Of a stretch of DNA of 64,000 nt, positions 54,007-63,064 are shown piece by piece. The position numbers and the translations under genes were made by a program. A model generated the notes under the pieces. The model did not search any database and was not told the origin of the DNA. It was given only the letters and a program-made list of their open reading frames with translations. Position 1 is the first letter of the stretch. Each line of letters opens with the position of its first letter. Source of the stretch: Marinomonas ostreistagni (GTDB lineage: Bacteria; Pseudomonadota; Gammaproteobacteria; Pseudomonadales; Marinomonadaceae); assembly GCF_016461785.1 (NCBI RefSeq), contig NZ_JAEMUH010000015.1:56487-120486 (forward strand), read 5' to 3'.

Positions 54007-54759
54007 TTAATAGATGTTCGTACCGAAATAACGGTTAGAGATCTCTAGATAAGTGCCATCAGCAACGATGGCGTCGATGGCCTGATTGAAGCGTTCTCTC
54101 AGCTGGTCGTCTTCTTTTCTTACCGCAATGGCCGCTTCTGCATTTGTACCTTCGAAGTCGCCGACATATTCACAACATCCGTCACCATGATTATTAACCC
54201 ACTCCATTAATGGGATCATATCGGCAATCACTGCGTCTAAGCGCCCGTTGGCTAAGTCCGCATTGGCTTCATCTTGAGTTGGGTAGAGTTTGACCGTAGC
54301 GCCTTTTGCGGCCAGTACGTCTTCAGCATAAAACGCTTGTGTGGAAGCAGATTGAGCACCAATAACAAGGCCACTTGCATCGAAGTTATCCATGGTGGTG
54401 TTGCTGCCTTTCTTAACGGCTAGAGACAGAGGCGTGTTGTAGTAGTGATTGGTAAAAGAAACCTTCAGTCTTCTTTCGGGAGTATTGATCATGGATGCGA
54501 CGACCGCATCGTATTTCTTGGCAATTAACCCTGGAATAATGCCATCCCAATCTTGTGCGACGATGGTGCATTCGGCGTTCATTTTTGCACATAAAGCATT
54601 GGTGATCTCTACATCAAAACCATGAAGATTATTGTTCGAATCCACATAGTTAAATGGAGGATAAGCCCCTTCGGTGGCAATTTTAATGGTGTCAGCATGC
54701 AGTGATGGGGTAATGCTGATTGAACCCATTAGAAGAGCGCTTAGAATTGTTTTTTTCAT
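54007..54759 (-). CDS. amino-acid ABC transporter substrate-binding protein
   Basis: This is a 250-residue family 3 binding protein. It has a signal peptide (MKKTILSALLMGSISITPSLHA) and TEGAYPPFNYVDSNNNLHGFDVEI at the mature N-terminus, with VASMINTPERRLKVSFTNHYY, which contains the arginine that binds the alpha-carboxylate. A closely spaced pair of cysteines is at GDGCCEYVG. The family takes amino acids and opines such as octopine or nopaline. With the DadA-like enzyme, an opine or a D-amino acid is the best guess. Confidence 0.9.
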   Translation of the reverse strand: MKKTILSALLMGSISITPSLHADTIKIATEGAYPPFNYVDSNNNLHGFDVEITNALCAKMNAECTIVAQDWDGIIPGLIAKKYDAVVASMINTPERRLKVSFTNHYYNTPLSLAVKKGSNTTMDNFDASGLVIGAQSASTQAFYAEDVLAAKGATVKLYPTQDEANADLANGRLDAVIADMIPLMEWVNNHGDGCCEYVGDFEGTNAEAAIAVRKEDDQLRERFNQAIDAIVADGTYLEISNRYFGTNIY

Positions 54760-54783
54760 TGATTTGTTCCTTTTGTTTTACGA

Positions 54784-55656
54784 TTATTTTTTATTGGATT
54801 TGGACGTATATCCAACAAACTCATTATGTAGAGAAGCCGTCGCTTCAAGTCGTTTTTCAACATCAGGCCCCAGTTTCTTACAGACCTCGTTGACCATTAG
54901 GTGAACCCAAGACAGCATTGACGCCGTGGATTCCCAAAATAAGTTAAACCCTGTGGGGATGCGGAAAACTTCATCGGCATTGCCCGCTGCCCAGTCACAA
55001 TAAGTGTCTGTCACTAAGGTGGTTGGGATGCCGAGCTCTTTAGCTTTGGCGCACAATGCCAAAGCATGTTTTGAATATCGACGGGCTTCAAAAACGATCA
55101 ATGCGGTTTCTTCTGGACGGCTGAGCAACACGTCGCTGAAGTGGCCAGCAGCACCATCGACAAGGTGAACGCCTGGGCGAATGTATTGCAAAAGGTGAGT
55201 CATACAGACCGCCACACCGCGCTCCGTTTGAAACCCTGCGATGAATACTTGTGGTGTATCTGCGAGTCTTTGCGCAACTTGGTGCCAATCATTCGTCACC
55301 GCGTACTCGTATACCCGCATCAAAGATGAAACTTCTAACTCCAAGCTTCGCGATAAGCCATTTGGACCATCCCCATGGGATTGTCGAAACTCTTGTAAGC
55401 GGTCGCCAACCAGCCAAGGTTCATCCCCAAGAATTTTCTTTAAATCATGCTTCAAGTCTTTTAAGTGGTGATAGCCTAATGAGCGGCAGAAGCGACCAAC
55501 GCTGGATTCACTGAGGTCTAATTTCTGAGCAATACTGGCTGCTGTTTGAAAGGGTAGGTCTTGAAGATTAGAAAGCATGTACGTCGCAATCACGCGACCT
55601 GACGCCGAAGCGGTTTCTAAACTTTGTTCCAAACGTTGTATCAATGTCTGACTCAT
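54784..55656 (-). CDS. RpiR/MurR-family regulator with SIS domain
   Basis: This is a 290-residue regulator. The N-terminal RpiR helix-turn-helix is at about residues 25-60 (FQTAASIAQKLDLSESSVGRFCRSLG). The C-terminal SIS domain (about 125-265) usually binds phosphosugars. It is the first gene upstream of the ABC/DadA operon on the same strand with 24 bases to the binding-protein gene, so it is part of that transcript or a close regulator. RpiR proteins normally control sugar catabolism, so its use with an amino-acid system is uncommon but known. Confidence 0.87.
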   Translation of the reverse strand: MSQTLIQRLEQSLETASASGRVIATYMLSNLQDLPFQTAASIAQKLDLSESSVGRFCRSLGYHHLKDLKHDLKKILGDEPWLVGDRLQEFRQSHGDGPNGLSRSLELEVSSLMRVYEYAVTNDWHQVAQRLADTPQVFIAGFQTERGVAVCMTHLLQYIRPGVHLVDGAAGHFSDVLLSRPEETALIVFEARRYSKHALALCAKAKELGIPTTLVTDTYCDWAAGNADEVFRIPTGFNLFWESTASMLSWVHLMVNEVCKKLGPDVEKRLEATASLHNEFVGYTSKSNKK

Positions 55657-55973
55657 GACGGCCTCACTTTTTGCTTAATTTGAATTTAATTTCTTTCTGT
55701 CATTGCTTCAATAGTGACAGAAAACTGTCAAAAATGAATTTTTAAAATCCTAAATAATTGATTTATAAAGGTATTAATTTTTAACTGAAAGTGGAGGTCG
55801 CTTATAGAAAAGCGATAGGATCGGTATACTCAAAAATTAATAGCTAACAATGCAGCCAGGTGTATTCATCTAGCAGAAATGAGTGATTAGATAAGTAATG
55901 AGAGTTAACCTCGCCTGCTAAAGGGCATAGTTAGGGCGATTATTTGAGTTGACTATATAGGATAAACATACCG
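55657..55973. promoter_or_regulatory. 317-base intergenic region with RpiR-type palindromes
   Basis: This gap precedes the RpiR gene and follows the stop of the ROK gene, both minus strand. It is AT-rich. TGACAGAAAACTGTCA at 55715-55730 is a perfect inverted repeat with 6-base arms. A further half-site, TTTCTGTCA at 55694-55702, is the inverse of TGACAGAAA inside it. These are good candidates for the RpiR operator about 60 bases before the gene. I see no coding sequence and no other clear structure. Confidence 0.5.
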
Positions 55974-57098
55974 TTACCCTTCTAATGGTCGCTTGAGGGT
56001 ATAAAAACCTAATCGTAAAGCTGCCATTTGTTCATCAACTAAATCTAGGGAAACCAAAGCGAGTTCATAGGCGGCTTGAGCGGCCCCCAGCAAGGGGGCA
56101 TATTCGGGCACTTCACTCTGTAACACCGATAGTTGGTCAAGCTGGGCTTGTAGCTCAATGGTTAATGGCTGCATAAAGGCTTCTAGTGCCGACAATTCCC
56201 CCCCTAGAATTATCGTCTCTGGAGCACAAACTTCACTGGTTGAGCGCAGCGCTTTAACAATGTCCGCGAGGTCACTTTGATGAACTTGCTCGGGCTGGTT
56301 TTTTGTCAATTCGTAAAAGGCTTCAGTGTAGACACTTTCGAGCAAATTCTGATCGTTGTGAAGGGTTAGATAGCCGATCTCACCGGCCATACCGTTGTGG
56401 CCACGTATCAATGTTTGATCAAAATACAAACCACAGCCGATGCCTCGGCCTAAAAAGACGTAGAGAAAGTTATTTAACCCGGTCGTTTGTTGCTCGTGTA
56501 ATGTCGCCCAATTCACATCGTTATCGATGGTTAATGAACATTGAAATTCTGATGTCAGCAGCTCAATAAAATCAATATGTTGCGCAGTAGGAAAAGGCGA
56601 GTGGGGCATTGGTACAACACGGCCGGAACGAGGATGTACAGGGTCAGCAATGGACAGCCCGATCGCTAGCAACGATAAACCTGTTTGTTCAATTGTGGAG
56701 TGAATGAAGTCGACTAAGTCATCAGAAAACTGTGCCACGGACCGTCCTTTAGGAAAGGCTTTGCTCTCAAGCAAGCGAATATTGCCTTGTAAGTCTTTTG
56801 CACAGATTTGGCTGCGGTTTTCCTCTAGAACGATGGCAATGGAAATGCCTTGATCTTTATTGACCTCATAAAGAACAGCGGGACGTTTTGAGGTCTGTGT
56901 ATCTTTCACAGCACATTCAGTAATCAATTCTCGAGCTAATAGACGCTGGGCCGATTCAGAAATGGTGGGTTTCGAGATGCCTGTTTGTGTGGCTATCGCC
57001 GCTCTAGATAAAACCCTGTGTTCACGCAAACATGCCACAAATGCACGATCCGTATTGACCGCCAGACTACTGGGTTTATGGGCTGAGTGTTTTGGCAC
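55974..57098 (-). CDS. ROK-family transcriptional regulator
   Basis: This is a 374-residue ROK protein. The N-terminal winged helix covers residues about 20-75 (RAAIATQTGISKPTISESAQRLL). The ROK fold follows, with TIDNDVNWATLHEQ and GRGIGCGLYFDQTLIRGHNGMAGEIGYL, which carries the family's GHNGMAGEIG signature. The zinc-binding cysteine cluster common in ROK kinases is not evident after the GEIGYL segment. Such regulators sense sugars or their derivatives. It diverges from the DUF1479 gene and probably controls it. Confidence 0.87.
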   Translation of the reverse strand: MPKHSAHKPSSLAVNTDRAFVACLREHRVLSRAAIATQTGISKPTISESAQRLLARELITECAVKDTQTSKRPAVLYEVNKDQGISIAIVLEENRSQICAKDLQGNIRLLESKAFPKGRSVAQFSDDLVDFIHSTIEQTGLSLLAIGLSIADPVHPRSGRVVPMPHSPFPTAQHIDFIELLTSEFQCSLTIDNDVNWATLHEQQTTGLNNFLYVFLGRGIGCGLYFDQTLIRGHNGMAGEIGYLTLHNDQNLLESVYTEAFYELTKNQPEQVHQSDLADIVKALRSTSEVCAPETIILGGELSALEAFMQPLTIELQAQLDQLSVLQSEVPEYAPLLGAAQAAYELALVSLDLVDEQMAALRLGFYTLKRPLEG

Positions 57099-57198
57099 AG
57101 AGGACTTCCTTTTGACAAATGGCTTTACAACAACAGGTTCTGAGATTAATCTGAATTAACAAGTTAGGAAACTTTACTTATTTAATTTGGAGTGCCAT

Positions 57199-58464
57199 AT
57201 GACAACAATAAAAAAGACCTTGTCGCCTCATTTACCTGACGATATCGCTCATTCCGTCATTGAGATGAAAGCACAATGGCGTGCATCGATCGGTGATGTG
57301 CCTGCACTGATGGCGCAGATTGTTTCGGCGTTAGAAAAAGACATACAAGATATCGAAGCCACACAAGAGACGGGCAAAAGTGCTTGGCCTGAAGTGTCTT
57401 ATCATGACATCGCTAATGGAGTTGTCCCAGCTGATACGATGACGTTGATTAAGCGCCGTGGCTGTGTGGTGGTCAGGGAACACTTTCCTTCAGAGCAAGC
57501 AAAGCAATGGGATAGGGAGCTGGTGGAATATGTGGAACGTAACGACTTTGACAACCAGTACCGCGGCCCAGGGGACGATTTCTTTGGCACGTTAAGCGCA
57601 TCACGACCTGAAATTTTTCCTCTCTATTGGTCAAAACCACAGATGGAAGCGCGTCAAAGCGAGCGGATGCATCATGTGCAGTGCTTTCTCAACAGCTTTT
57701 GGAAAGTAGAGTCCGAAGGCAAACAGTGGTTTGATCCAAACATCAATTACATTTACCCCGATCGAGTGCGCCGACGCCCACCGGGTACGAGCTCGAATGG
57801 CTTAGGTCCTCATACAGACTCTGGAGCATTGGAGCGATGGTTATTACCCGCCTATCAGAAAGTCTTTCGTCATATCTTGAGTGGCGATTTCCAGCATTAT
57901 GATCCTTGGGATGCTGCATATCGTCCTGATGTGGATGAATATGTGGGAGGCACGACCAAATGCTCGGCGTTTAGAACCTTTCAAGGTTGGACGGCGCTGT
58001 GCGATATAAAACGTGATCAAGGAGTATTGTTCACGATTCCTTTGCCAGCGGCCATGGCCTACCTATTGATTCGCCCTTTGCTTGATGATGTTGCTGACGA
58101 GGCGCTGTGTGGCGTGTCACCTCGTAAAGTCCTACCGATTGATGAACAATGGCACAGTCTATTATTAAGGGCCAAAGCCTTGATTCCAGATCTTAACGCA
58201 GGAGACTCTGTATGGTGGCACTGTGATTTGATTCATGGTGTGGACCCCGTCGAAAATCAACAAGGATGGGGCAATGTGATGTACATTCCGGCGGCACCTG
58301 GGTGTGAGAAAAACCTCCAGTATGCCAAACAGTGTGCTGAGGCTTTCAAAGCCGGTCGTTCACCGGATGACTTCCCTGAAGAGCATTATGAAGCCTCGTG
58401 GCAGGATCGCTTCCAGTGGGAGGATTTAACAAAACTTGGTAAACAGAATTTTGCCGCGGATTAG
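57199..58464 (+). CDS. DUF1479 (YbiU-like) dioxygenase-fold protein
   Basis: This is a 421-residue protein of the DUF1479 family, the same length as E. coli YbiU. It has a helical N-terminus (1-60) and a double-stranded beta-helix core. A potential Fe(II) site is visible: His205-x-Asp207 (GPHTDSGALERW) and His346 (DLIHGVDP). GNVMYIPAAP near the end carries no clear 2OG arginine. The family's substrate is not established. ATG 57199 follows TTGGAG; a TTG at 57187 is unlikely. It diverges from a ROK regulator, which hints at a sugar-derived compound. Confidence 0.88.
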   Translation: MTTIKKTLSPHLPDDIAHSVIEMKAQWRASIGDVPALMAQIVSALEKDIQDIEATQETGKSAWPEVSYHDIANGVVPADTMTLIKRRGCVVVREHFPSEQAKQWDRELVEYVERNDFDNQYRGPGDDFFGTLSASRPEIFPLYWSKPQMEARQSERMHHVQCFLNSFWKVESEGKQWFDPNINYIYPDRVRRRPPGTSSNGLGPHTDSGALERWLLPAYQKVFRHILSGDFQHYDPWDAAYRPDVDEYVGGTTKCSAFRTFQGWTALCDIKRDQGVLFTIPLPAAMAYLLIRPLLDDVADEALCGVSPRKVLPIDEQWHSLLLRAKALIPDLNAGDSVWWHCDLIHGVDPVENQQGWGNVMYIPAAPGCEKNLQYAKQCAEAFKAGRSPDDFPEEHYEASWQDRFQWEDLTKLGKQNFAAD

Positions 58465-58804
58465 CGAACCATCATTTTTGAATTTCTTTATATTTCATTC
58501 GGCTTTTGAGTACCCGTGTATATCTTTATAGGAGGTTCTCTTTGCCTTGTAAAAGCCGATCGTATGATCCTTTAACAGCAACTTTAGTTATAAATCTTTT
58601 ATGTGGGTTTTAATAACAATAGGTTATGTTATTTTTAATAAACCTATTTTATCTATAATAAAATCAATAGGTTATTGAGGGCATATTAGCTTACAAGGTC
58701 AATTCGATAGATCTTTAAGTTTGTTGGGCTATTTTGCTATGTTGTATTTTGGATACATAAGGTGTAAACAAAACGTTTGTTTCTACCTTGATAAGAAGAA
58801 CAGA
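58465..58804. other. 340-base AT-rich intergenic region
   Basis: This gap separates the DUF1479 gene and the Gate-domain gene. The octamer AATAGGTT occurs at 58618 and 58666, with an inverted copy AACCTATT at 58641, within a very AT-rich stretch just before the next gene. These may be regulator sites. I see no terminator with a T-run and no convincing small gene. Confidence 0.4.
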
Positions 58805-59737
58805 ATGGACTTTATCGAAAACATCCAAAACTCCGGCAGGCTTGCCATTGACCTTGTTTTATATTTGATGCTTCCCATTACCGTTGTGATGGGGGGACTA
58901 ATGAAGGTGATCGAAAACAAAGGGATATTGGCTTGGTTATCTGTCAAACTGTCCGCTGTTACTCATACTTTTGGGGCATCTGGCCTGAGTGTGATCGCAT
59001 CCACCAAAATGCTATTTGTGAGCTCTGTCGCGCCTTTTCCAACGTTGGCAAAAATTGATTTGATGGAACAAGATCAGCGCAAGTTGGCTGCTTCCATGGC
59101 ATTAGTCCTGACTTTAACCCAAGGCAACATTTCCTTTCCTATGATTGCTTACGGCGTCAATATTTGGGTGCTATTGGCCTCTTCAATTATCGGTGGCATC
59201 CTCGCTTCGGCCTTTACCTACTATGTTTTAATGCGTAATCAATCCGCCTACGCAAACGGCACAGAAGCCATCGAAGAAGGCCCTAAAGTTAAAAAAACCA
59301 TCGTACAATCTCTGTCTGATGGGGGTATGGAGGGTATGAAAATTGCCATCAACATGCTCCCAATGTTGATCATCACGATTTTTATTTTAACTATTCTAAA
59401 AGATCTGCATGTTATCGATGTGCTAACAAAGTGGTTGGAGCCGATCTTTAGTTCGCTAGGTTTGCCAGGCGCTGCGGTGCTGCCAATTATTACCAAATAC
59501 ATTGCAGGCGGCACGGCTTATTTAGGGGTGATCATTGATCAGGTGGAGCAAGGCGCACTGACGGCACGGGATCTGAATATCATTGTTGGTTTAGCCAGTA
59601 ACCCTGTGGATTTAGTAGGTTTAGCGTTATTTTCAGCCATCGGTCCTCGTATCGGTAAAATCTTCCGTTATGCGTTGATGGGCGCGTTGTTTGGGCTGTT
59701 GCTTCGCGCTGTGATCCACATCGTTTGGTTTTACTAG
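58805..59737 (+). CDS. Gate-domain (nucleoside recognition) membrane protein
   Basis: This is a 310-residue membrane protein with two Gate domains (the SpmA/SpmB and nucleoside-transporter gating fold). The first is near residues 15-145 (VVMGGLMKVIENKGILAWLSVKL) and the second near 185-305 (LPMLIITIFILTILKDLHVID, ITKYIAGGTAYLGVI). An in-frame frame from 58721 is ignored because its first 28 residues are atypical; ATG 58805 starts MDFIENIQNSG. The substrate is unknown. Convergent with the hydrolase at 59749, eleven bases apart. Confidence 0.82.
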   Translation: MDFIENIQNSGRLAIDLVLYLMLPITVVMGGLMKVIENKGILAWLSVKLSAVTHTFGASGLSVIASTKMLFVSSVAPFPTLAKIDLMEQDQRKLAASMALVLTLTQGNISFPMIAYGVNIWVLLASSIIGGILASAFTYYVLMRNQSAYANGTEAIEEGPKVKKTIVQSLSDGGMEGMKIAINMLPMLIITIFILTILKDLHVIDVLTKWLEPIFSSLGLPGAAVLPIITKYIAGGTAYLGVIIDQVEQGALTARDLNIIVGLASNPVDLVGLALFSAIGPRIGKIFRYALMGALFGLLLRAVIHIVWFY

Positions 59738-59748
59738 TCATGCCTCCA

Positions 59749-60612
59749 TTAGGGCACAATTCTTTTTGCCTCAAACCAAGTGAGAGCGTCGTCCCACATA
59801 GGGGAGGCGTGTTCTCTAAAGTATCCCATATGACCGACTTTGCCTTGGTAGTTTTTGGGATCTAAGTCTTCTCGCTCAATGGTGGCATTGGTATAGGCTT
59901 GTAGAAAAGCATCCCTCGATGCAGGCATGGCCCATAAATCATCGAGCGCATTGACAGCATAGATCGGCGTTGTAACCGCAGCATAGCTTTGTTCAATCCC
60001 TTGCATAGCTGGGTCGTCGAAAAAATAGCGTGGAAATTGGCACCAATGACGCCACTGACGAAATACATCGAGTGGCAGGTCTTCCCCCAGTCCAAGCATC
60101 TTCCAAGGACAATAACCTTTCCAAAGAGTGAGTGCTGGTAGCAACGTTCGCCACATAATTTGAACTTTCAGTCGCTCTAACTTTGGCATGTATCCATGCC
60201 AGCCAGCGCTGGTACCAAATACATAGAAGCCGTTGATTAGGTCATGATTTGGCAATAAACCAAGAGCGTGTCCGCCATATGAGTGTCCCACTAAAAACAA
60301 AGGGACATCTTCTGAATGCATATACGACACGGCCGCTGCCAGATCTTTTTGCCCCCAGTCGAGCAAACTCATTCGAAACCCCTTTAACTGTTCTGGGCGT
60401 GAAAGGCCAATGCCACGGTAGTCAAAGGTTAACGTCTCATAACCTTGATCAGCGCAATATTGAGCGAAGCGTCGATAGAAACCTTGTGGGACTGCGGTGG
60501 CCCCCGCGACAATCAACTTCGCTTTAACGGGCTTTTTGGCAGGAAATATAAAACCTTGGAGCGTGTAACCATCCTCTGTTATGAGGCTAATAGATTGATT
60601 TGTTGCCGACAT
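59749..60612 (-). CDS. alpha/beta hydrolase (serine esterase/lipase-like)
   Basis: This is a 287-residue alpha/beta hydrolase. The nucleophile elbow is GHSYGGHAL with Ser about residue 107, and FDYRGIGLSRP precedes it. His in GHMGYFRE near 263 and Asp in ALDDLW near 216 complete a probable triad. There is no signal peptide. Two identical 17-base palindromes lie just upstream (60644, 60671), so it is probably repressed by the TetR protein at 60727. The substrate is not known. Confidence 0.85.
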   Translation of the reverse strand: MSATNQSISLITEDGYTLQGFIFPAKKPVKAKLIVAGATAVPQGFYRRFAQYCADQGYETLTFDYRGIGLSRPEQLKGFRMSLLDWGQKDLAAAVSYMHSEDVPLFLVGHSYGGHALGLLPNHDLINGFYVFGTSAGWHGYMPKLERLKVQIMWRTLLPALTLWKGYCPWKMLGLGEDLPLDVFRQWRHWCQFPRYFFDDPAMQGIEQSYAAVTTPIYAVNALDDLWAMPASRDAFLQAYTNATIEREDLDPKNYQGKVGHMGYFREHASPMWDDALTWFEAKRIVP

Positions 60613-60643
60613 AGGTCCCTCGTTTCGTTGCTAAATTGAACGA

Positions 60644-60660
60644 TTATAACGACTGTTATA
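60644..60660. promoter_or_regulatory. TetR-type operator, copy 1
   Basis: TTATAACGACTGTTATA is a palindrome (TATAAC, GACT, GTTATA). It is one of two identical copies, 27 bases apart, immediately upstream of the hydrolase gene. Confidence 0.72.
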
Positions 60661-60670
60661 GAAATGTAGC

Positions 60671-60687
60671 TTATAACGACTGTTATA
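60671..60687. promoter_or_regulatory. TetR-type operator, copy 2
   Basis: This is an identical 17-base copy, extended by one base to give 7-base arms. It lies 39 bases after the stop codon of the upstream TetR gene, so the repressor gene and its sites are adjacent. Confidence 0.72.
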
Positions 60688-60726
60688 AAAAGAGGGTGTG
60701 ACAAATTTTTTATGATAAGAAATGAC

Positions 60727-61314
60727 TTAATGCTGGGATATGGCTTGGCGCATTAGCTCGTCTAACAGCTGTTCGATTTCATCTAATGGTTGCAAGCTAC
60801 GGTGGGCGCGGCATAAGGCGACAGAGCCTTCAACAGAAGCAACGGCCAGTGTTGCAATGCTATTCGCTTGAGCTTTTTCAGCCCCATGTTTGATGAGCGA
60901 CTTAGCGAGTAGAGAGCGCCATTTGGAAAAGACTTCTGAGGCCGCTTCTAAAGTAGCTAAACCGACTTCGTCTGTTGGCTCTTCTGTTGCCACAGCAAGA
61001 ACTGGGCAGCCTGCTTGGAAATGACTTTGCTTTACTCGTGAACGCCAAAGATCAAGAAAACTGTGTAATCCAGCAATCGGTCCAGCTTCCAATGCCTGTT
61101 GAAGTAAATGCGCGACATTATCACCAGCGTATTGAATCGCCTCAACCGCCACTTGCTGTTTACCGCCAGGAAAGTAGTGATAGGTAGAACCTAAAGGCAC
61201 CTTCGCATACTTAGCGAGTTCACGAATACTGGTCGCATCAAGTCCTCGGCGGCTGATCATATCTGCAGCGGAGGAGACTAAACGTTGGCGTGTTTCTGGC
61301 TTATTGTTGCTCAT
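60727..61314 (-). CDS. TetR-family regulator
   Basis: This is a 195-residue TetR protein. The helix-turn-helix is TSIRELAKYAKVPLGSTYHYFPGGKQQV near residues 24-51, of the LmrA/YxaF-like group. The C-terminal ligand domain has QAGCPVLAVATE, typical of that subfamily. It is upstream of the hydrolase on the same strand, with two palindromes in the gap, so repression of the hydrolase (and perhaps of itself) is likely. Confidence 0.88.
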   Translation of the reverse strand: MSNNKPETRQRLVSSAADMISRRGLDATSIRELAKYAKVPLGSTYHYFPGGKQQVAVEAIQYAGDNVAHLLQQALEAGPIAGLHSFLDLWRSRVKQSHFQAGCPVLAVATEEPTDEVGLATLEAASEVFSKWRSLLAKSLIKHGAEKAQANSIATLAVASVEGSVALCRAHRSLQPLDEIEQLLDELMRQAISQH

Positions 61315-61398
61315 TGGCGAGTCTCTAAAACAAACTGATTAAAGCCTACCAGAAATCTAATTAAAGATCTTTTAGGTTGGCTATTAAACGAATCTGGA

Positions 61399-61425
61399 GT
61401 CAGCTTTATCATGGATAAAGCTGAC
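61399..61425 (-). terminator. stem-loop between SDR gene and tetR
   Basis: GTCAGCTTTATC and GATAAAGCTGAC form a perfect 12-base stem with a three-base loop. On the transcribed minus strand it begins seven bases after the SDR stop. There is no T-run, so it may be a weak terminator or a 3' stabiliser. Confidence 0.6.
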
Positions 61426-61432
61426 GAGCTCT

Positions 61433-62191
61433 TTAGAAAGGCAGCGATAATTTTGCTGTTCGCCCACCATCGACTACAAGTACTTGCCCTGTAATAAAGG
61501 CGGAGTCTTCTGAGGCTAGAAAGACGACGGTTGAACCGATGTCCGATGGTTCGCCTGTTCGTCCAATCGGGTGAAGGTTTAACAGGTCTTTCTTCGCTTG
61601 CGTAGGGTTTTCTTGGGCGTCGATGTAGTCGTTACTTAAGTCAGAGTTGATCCAACCTGGCGCTATCGCATTACAACGGATGTTTTCTTTGCCGAGGTCA
61701 ATAGCAAGGGCTCGGGTAAAGCCGTGTACACCTGCCTTGGAACCGCAGTAGGCTGAGTGCCATGGATTCGCTCCAATTCCTTCGATTGAGCCAATGTTTA
61801 CGATGCTACCGCCGCCGCGTTGGCGCATTGATTTTAACATTGCTTTTGCCAAGAACACTGGAGCTCGCATGTTAACAGCCATCATGTCGTCCCATTCTTG
61901 CTCGCTCATGTCATCAAGTGAGCGCTCAAACATAAAACCAGCGTTATTCACTAAGATGTCCACGCCTCCAAATATTTCTTCAGCGCTTTGTGCAATGAGA
62001 TAGGGGGCTTTTACATCTGTTAAATCTGCGCTCACAAAGGCGATATTCGGGTTTTCTGATAATGCTTCGTCTAAAGGCTGGCGTTGGGCGATGACTACTT
62101 TCGCTCCTTGATTAAGGAGTTGTTCCGTTATTCCGCGACCGATGCCACGACCACCACCTGTTACCACCGCAATTTTATCTTTTAATCGCAT
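61433..62191 (-). CDS. short-chain dehydrogenase/reductase
   Basis: This is a 252-residue classical SDR. The cofactor motif is TGGGRGIG near the N-terminus, NNAGFMFERSL follows, and the catalytic Tyr-x3-Lys is in HSAYCGSKAG. ATG 62191 has TAGGAG upstream; an in-frame start at 62209 is less likely. It is 18 bases after a second SDR gene on the same strand. The two could act in sequence on a polyol, sugar acid or keto acid. The substrate is unknown. Confidence 0.87.
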   Translation of the reverse strand: MRLKDKIAVVTGGGRGIGRGITEQLLNQGAKVVIAQRQPLDEALSENPNIAFVSADLTDVKAPYLIAQSAEEIFGGVDILVNNAGFMFERSLDDMSEQEWDDMMAVNMRAPVFLAKAMLKSMRQRGGGSIVNIGSIEGIGANPWHSAYCGSKAGVHGFTRALAIDLGKENIRCNAIAPGWINSDLSNDYIDAQENPTQAKKDLLNLHPIGRTGEPSDIGSTVVFLASEDSAFITGQVLVVDGGRTAKLSLPF

Positions 62192-62209
62192 TGTATTATC
62201 TCCTACCAC

Positions 62210-62974
62210 TTAACCTGAAACTGGTTTTGCACCAGTTACTTCTACGCATTCGCCAGCAATGTAACGTGCTTGATCAGATGCCAAGAAGGCGATGACATCC
62301 GCGATGTCTTCAGGCTCAGCAATGCGGCCAATTGGGACAGTCTTGTTGAGAGCTTCGATGGCTTTTTCTGGATCAAGTCCTCTACGTTCGAAACCAGTTC
62401 GAATCATTGGAGTATTGATTTCATGAGGGCATACGGCATTCACGCGAATACCCAGTGGCGCACAGTCACGCCCCAGGTTTTTGGTCAAAGCCGCCACGGC
62501 ACCTTTACTTGTGCAGTAGGCTACGTGGTTGGGGCCAGGGTAGGTTCCCCAAACAGAAGAGGTATTCACGATTGCACCGCCACTTTTTTTCATGTGAGGG
62601 ATTGCTGCACGGCAAAGAAAAAACACGGCATTTAGGTTTACATTCATTGCGCTAAACCACATGTCATCAGTTGTTTCTTCAATGGTCCCGCGAGGGATGA
62701 TTCCTGCGTTGTTCAGTAGAATATCAATACCGCCAAACTGCTCTACGCAAGTTTTGATAACGGCTTCGCAATACTCTTTTTCGCTCAGGTCGTCCGCAAC
62801 GACTGATACTTTTGCTCCCAATTCCTCTGCTGCTTTCGCGACACTTACGCAGCCTTCTTCGTTACGGTCGGAAATGACTATTTTGGCGCCTTCTTTAGCA
62901 AATAATTCAACCAGTGTTTTACCTACACCGCCCGCTGCACCCGTGATGACGACTGCTTTATCTTTGAATCGCAT
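62210..62974 (-). CDS. short-chain dehydrogenase/reductase
   Basis: This is a 254-residue classical SDR. TGAAGGVGKT is the cofactor loop, NNAGIIPRGTIEET follows, and the catalytic motif is YCTSKGA. It diverges from the LysR gene at 63112, with a probable LysR box in the gap, and precedes the second SDR. It is not close enough to named enzymes for a substrate to be given. Confidence 0.87.
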   Translation of the reverse strand: MRFKDKAVVITGAAGGVGKTLVELFAKEGAKIVISDRNEEGCVSVAKAAEELGAKVSVVADDLSEKEYCEAVIKTCVEQFGGIDILLNNAGIIPRGTIEETTDDMWFSAMNVNLNAVFFLCRAAIPHMKKSGGAIVNTSSVWGTYPGPNHVAYCTSKGAVAALTKNLGRDCAPLGIRVNAVCPHEINTPMIRTGFERRGLDPEKAIEALNKTVPIGRIAEPEDIADVIAFLASDQARYIAGECVEVTGAKPVSG

Positions 62975-63064
62975 TTTAAATTTCCTTGTGAATGTTTGTT
63001 ATTGAGCCACGGCATAGTCACGTAACAAGAAGAGATCTACAAACGAGTATTTTTTGCGATTCAG

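Noticed and set aside
60644..60687. Short identical repeats as a CRISPR remnant
   Set aside because: Only two copies, palindromic, with a 10-base gap and no cas genes; a TetR operator pair explains them.
62661..63005. 114-residue open frame on the plus strand across the SDR gene
   Set aside because: It overlaps a well-supported SDR gene in antisense, and its end only reaches the promoter gap.
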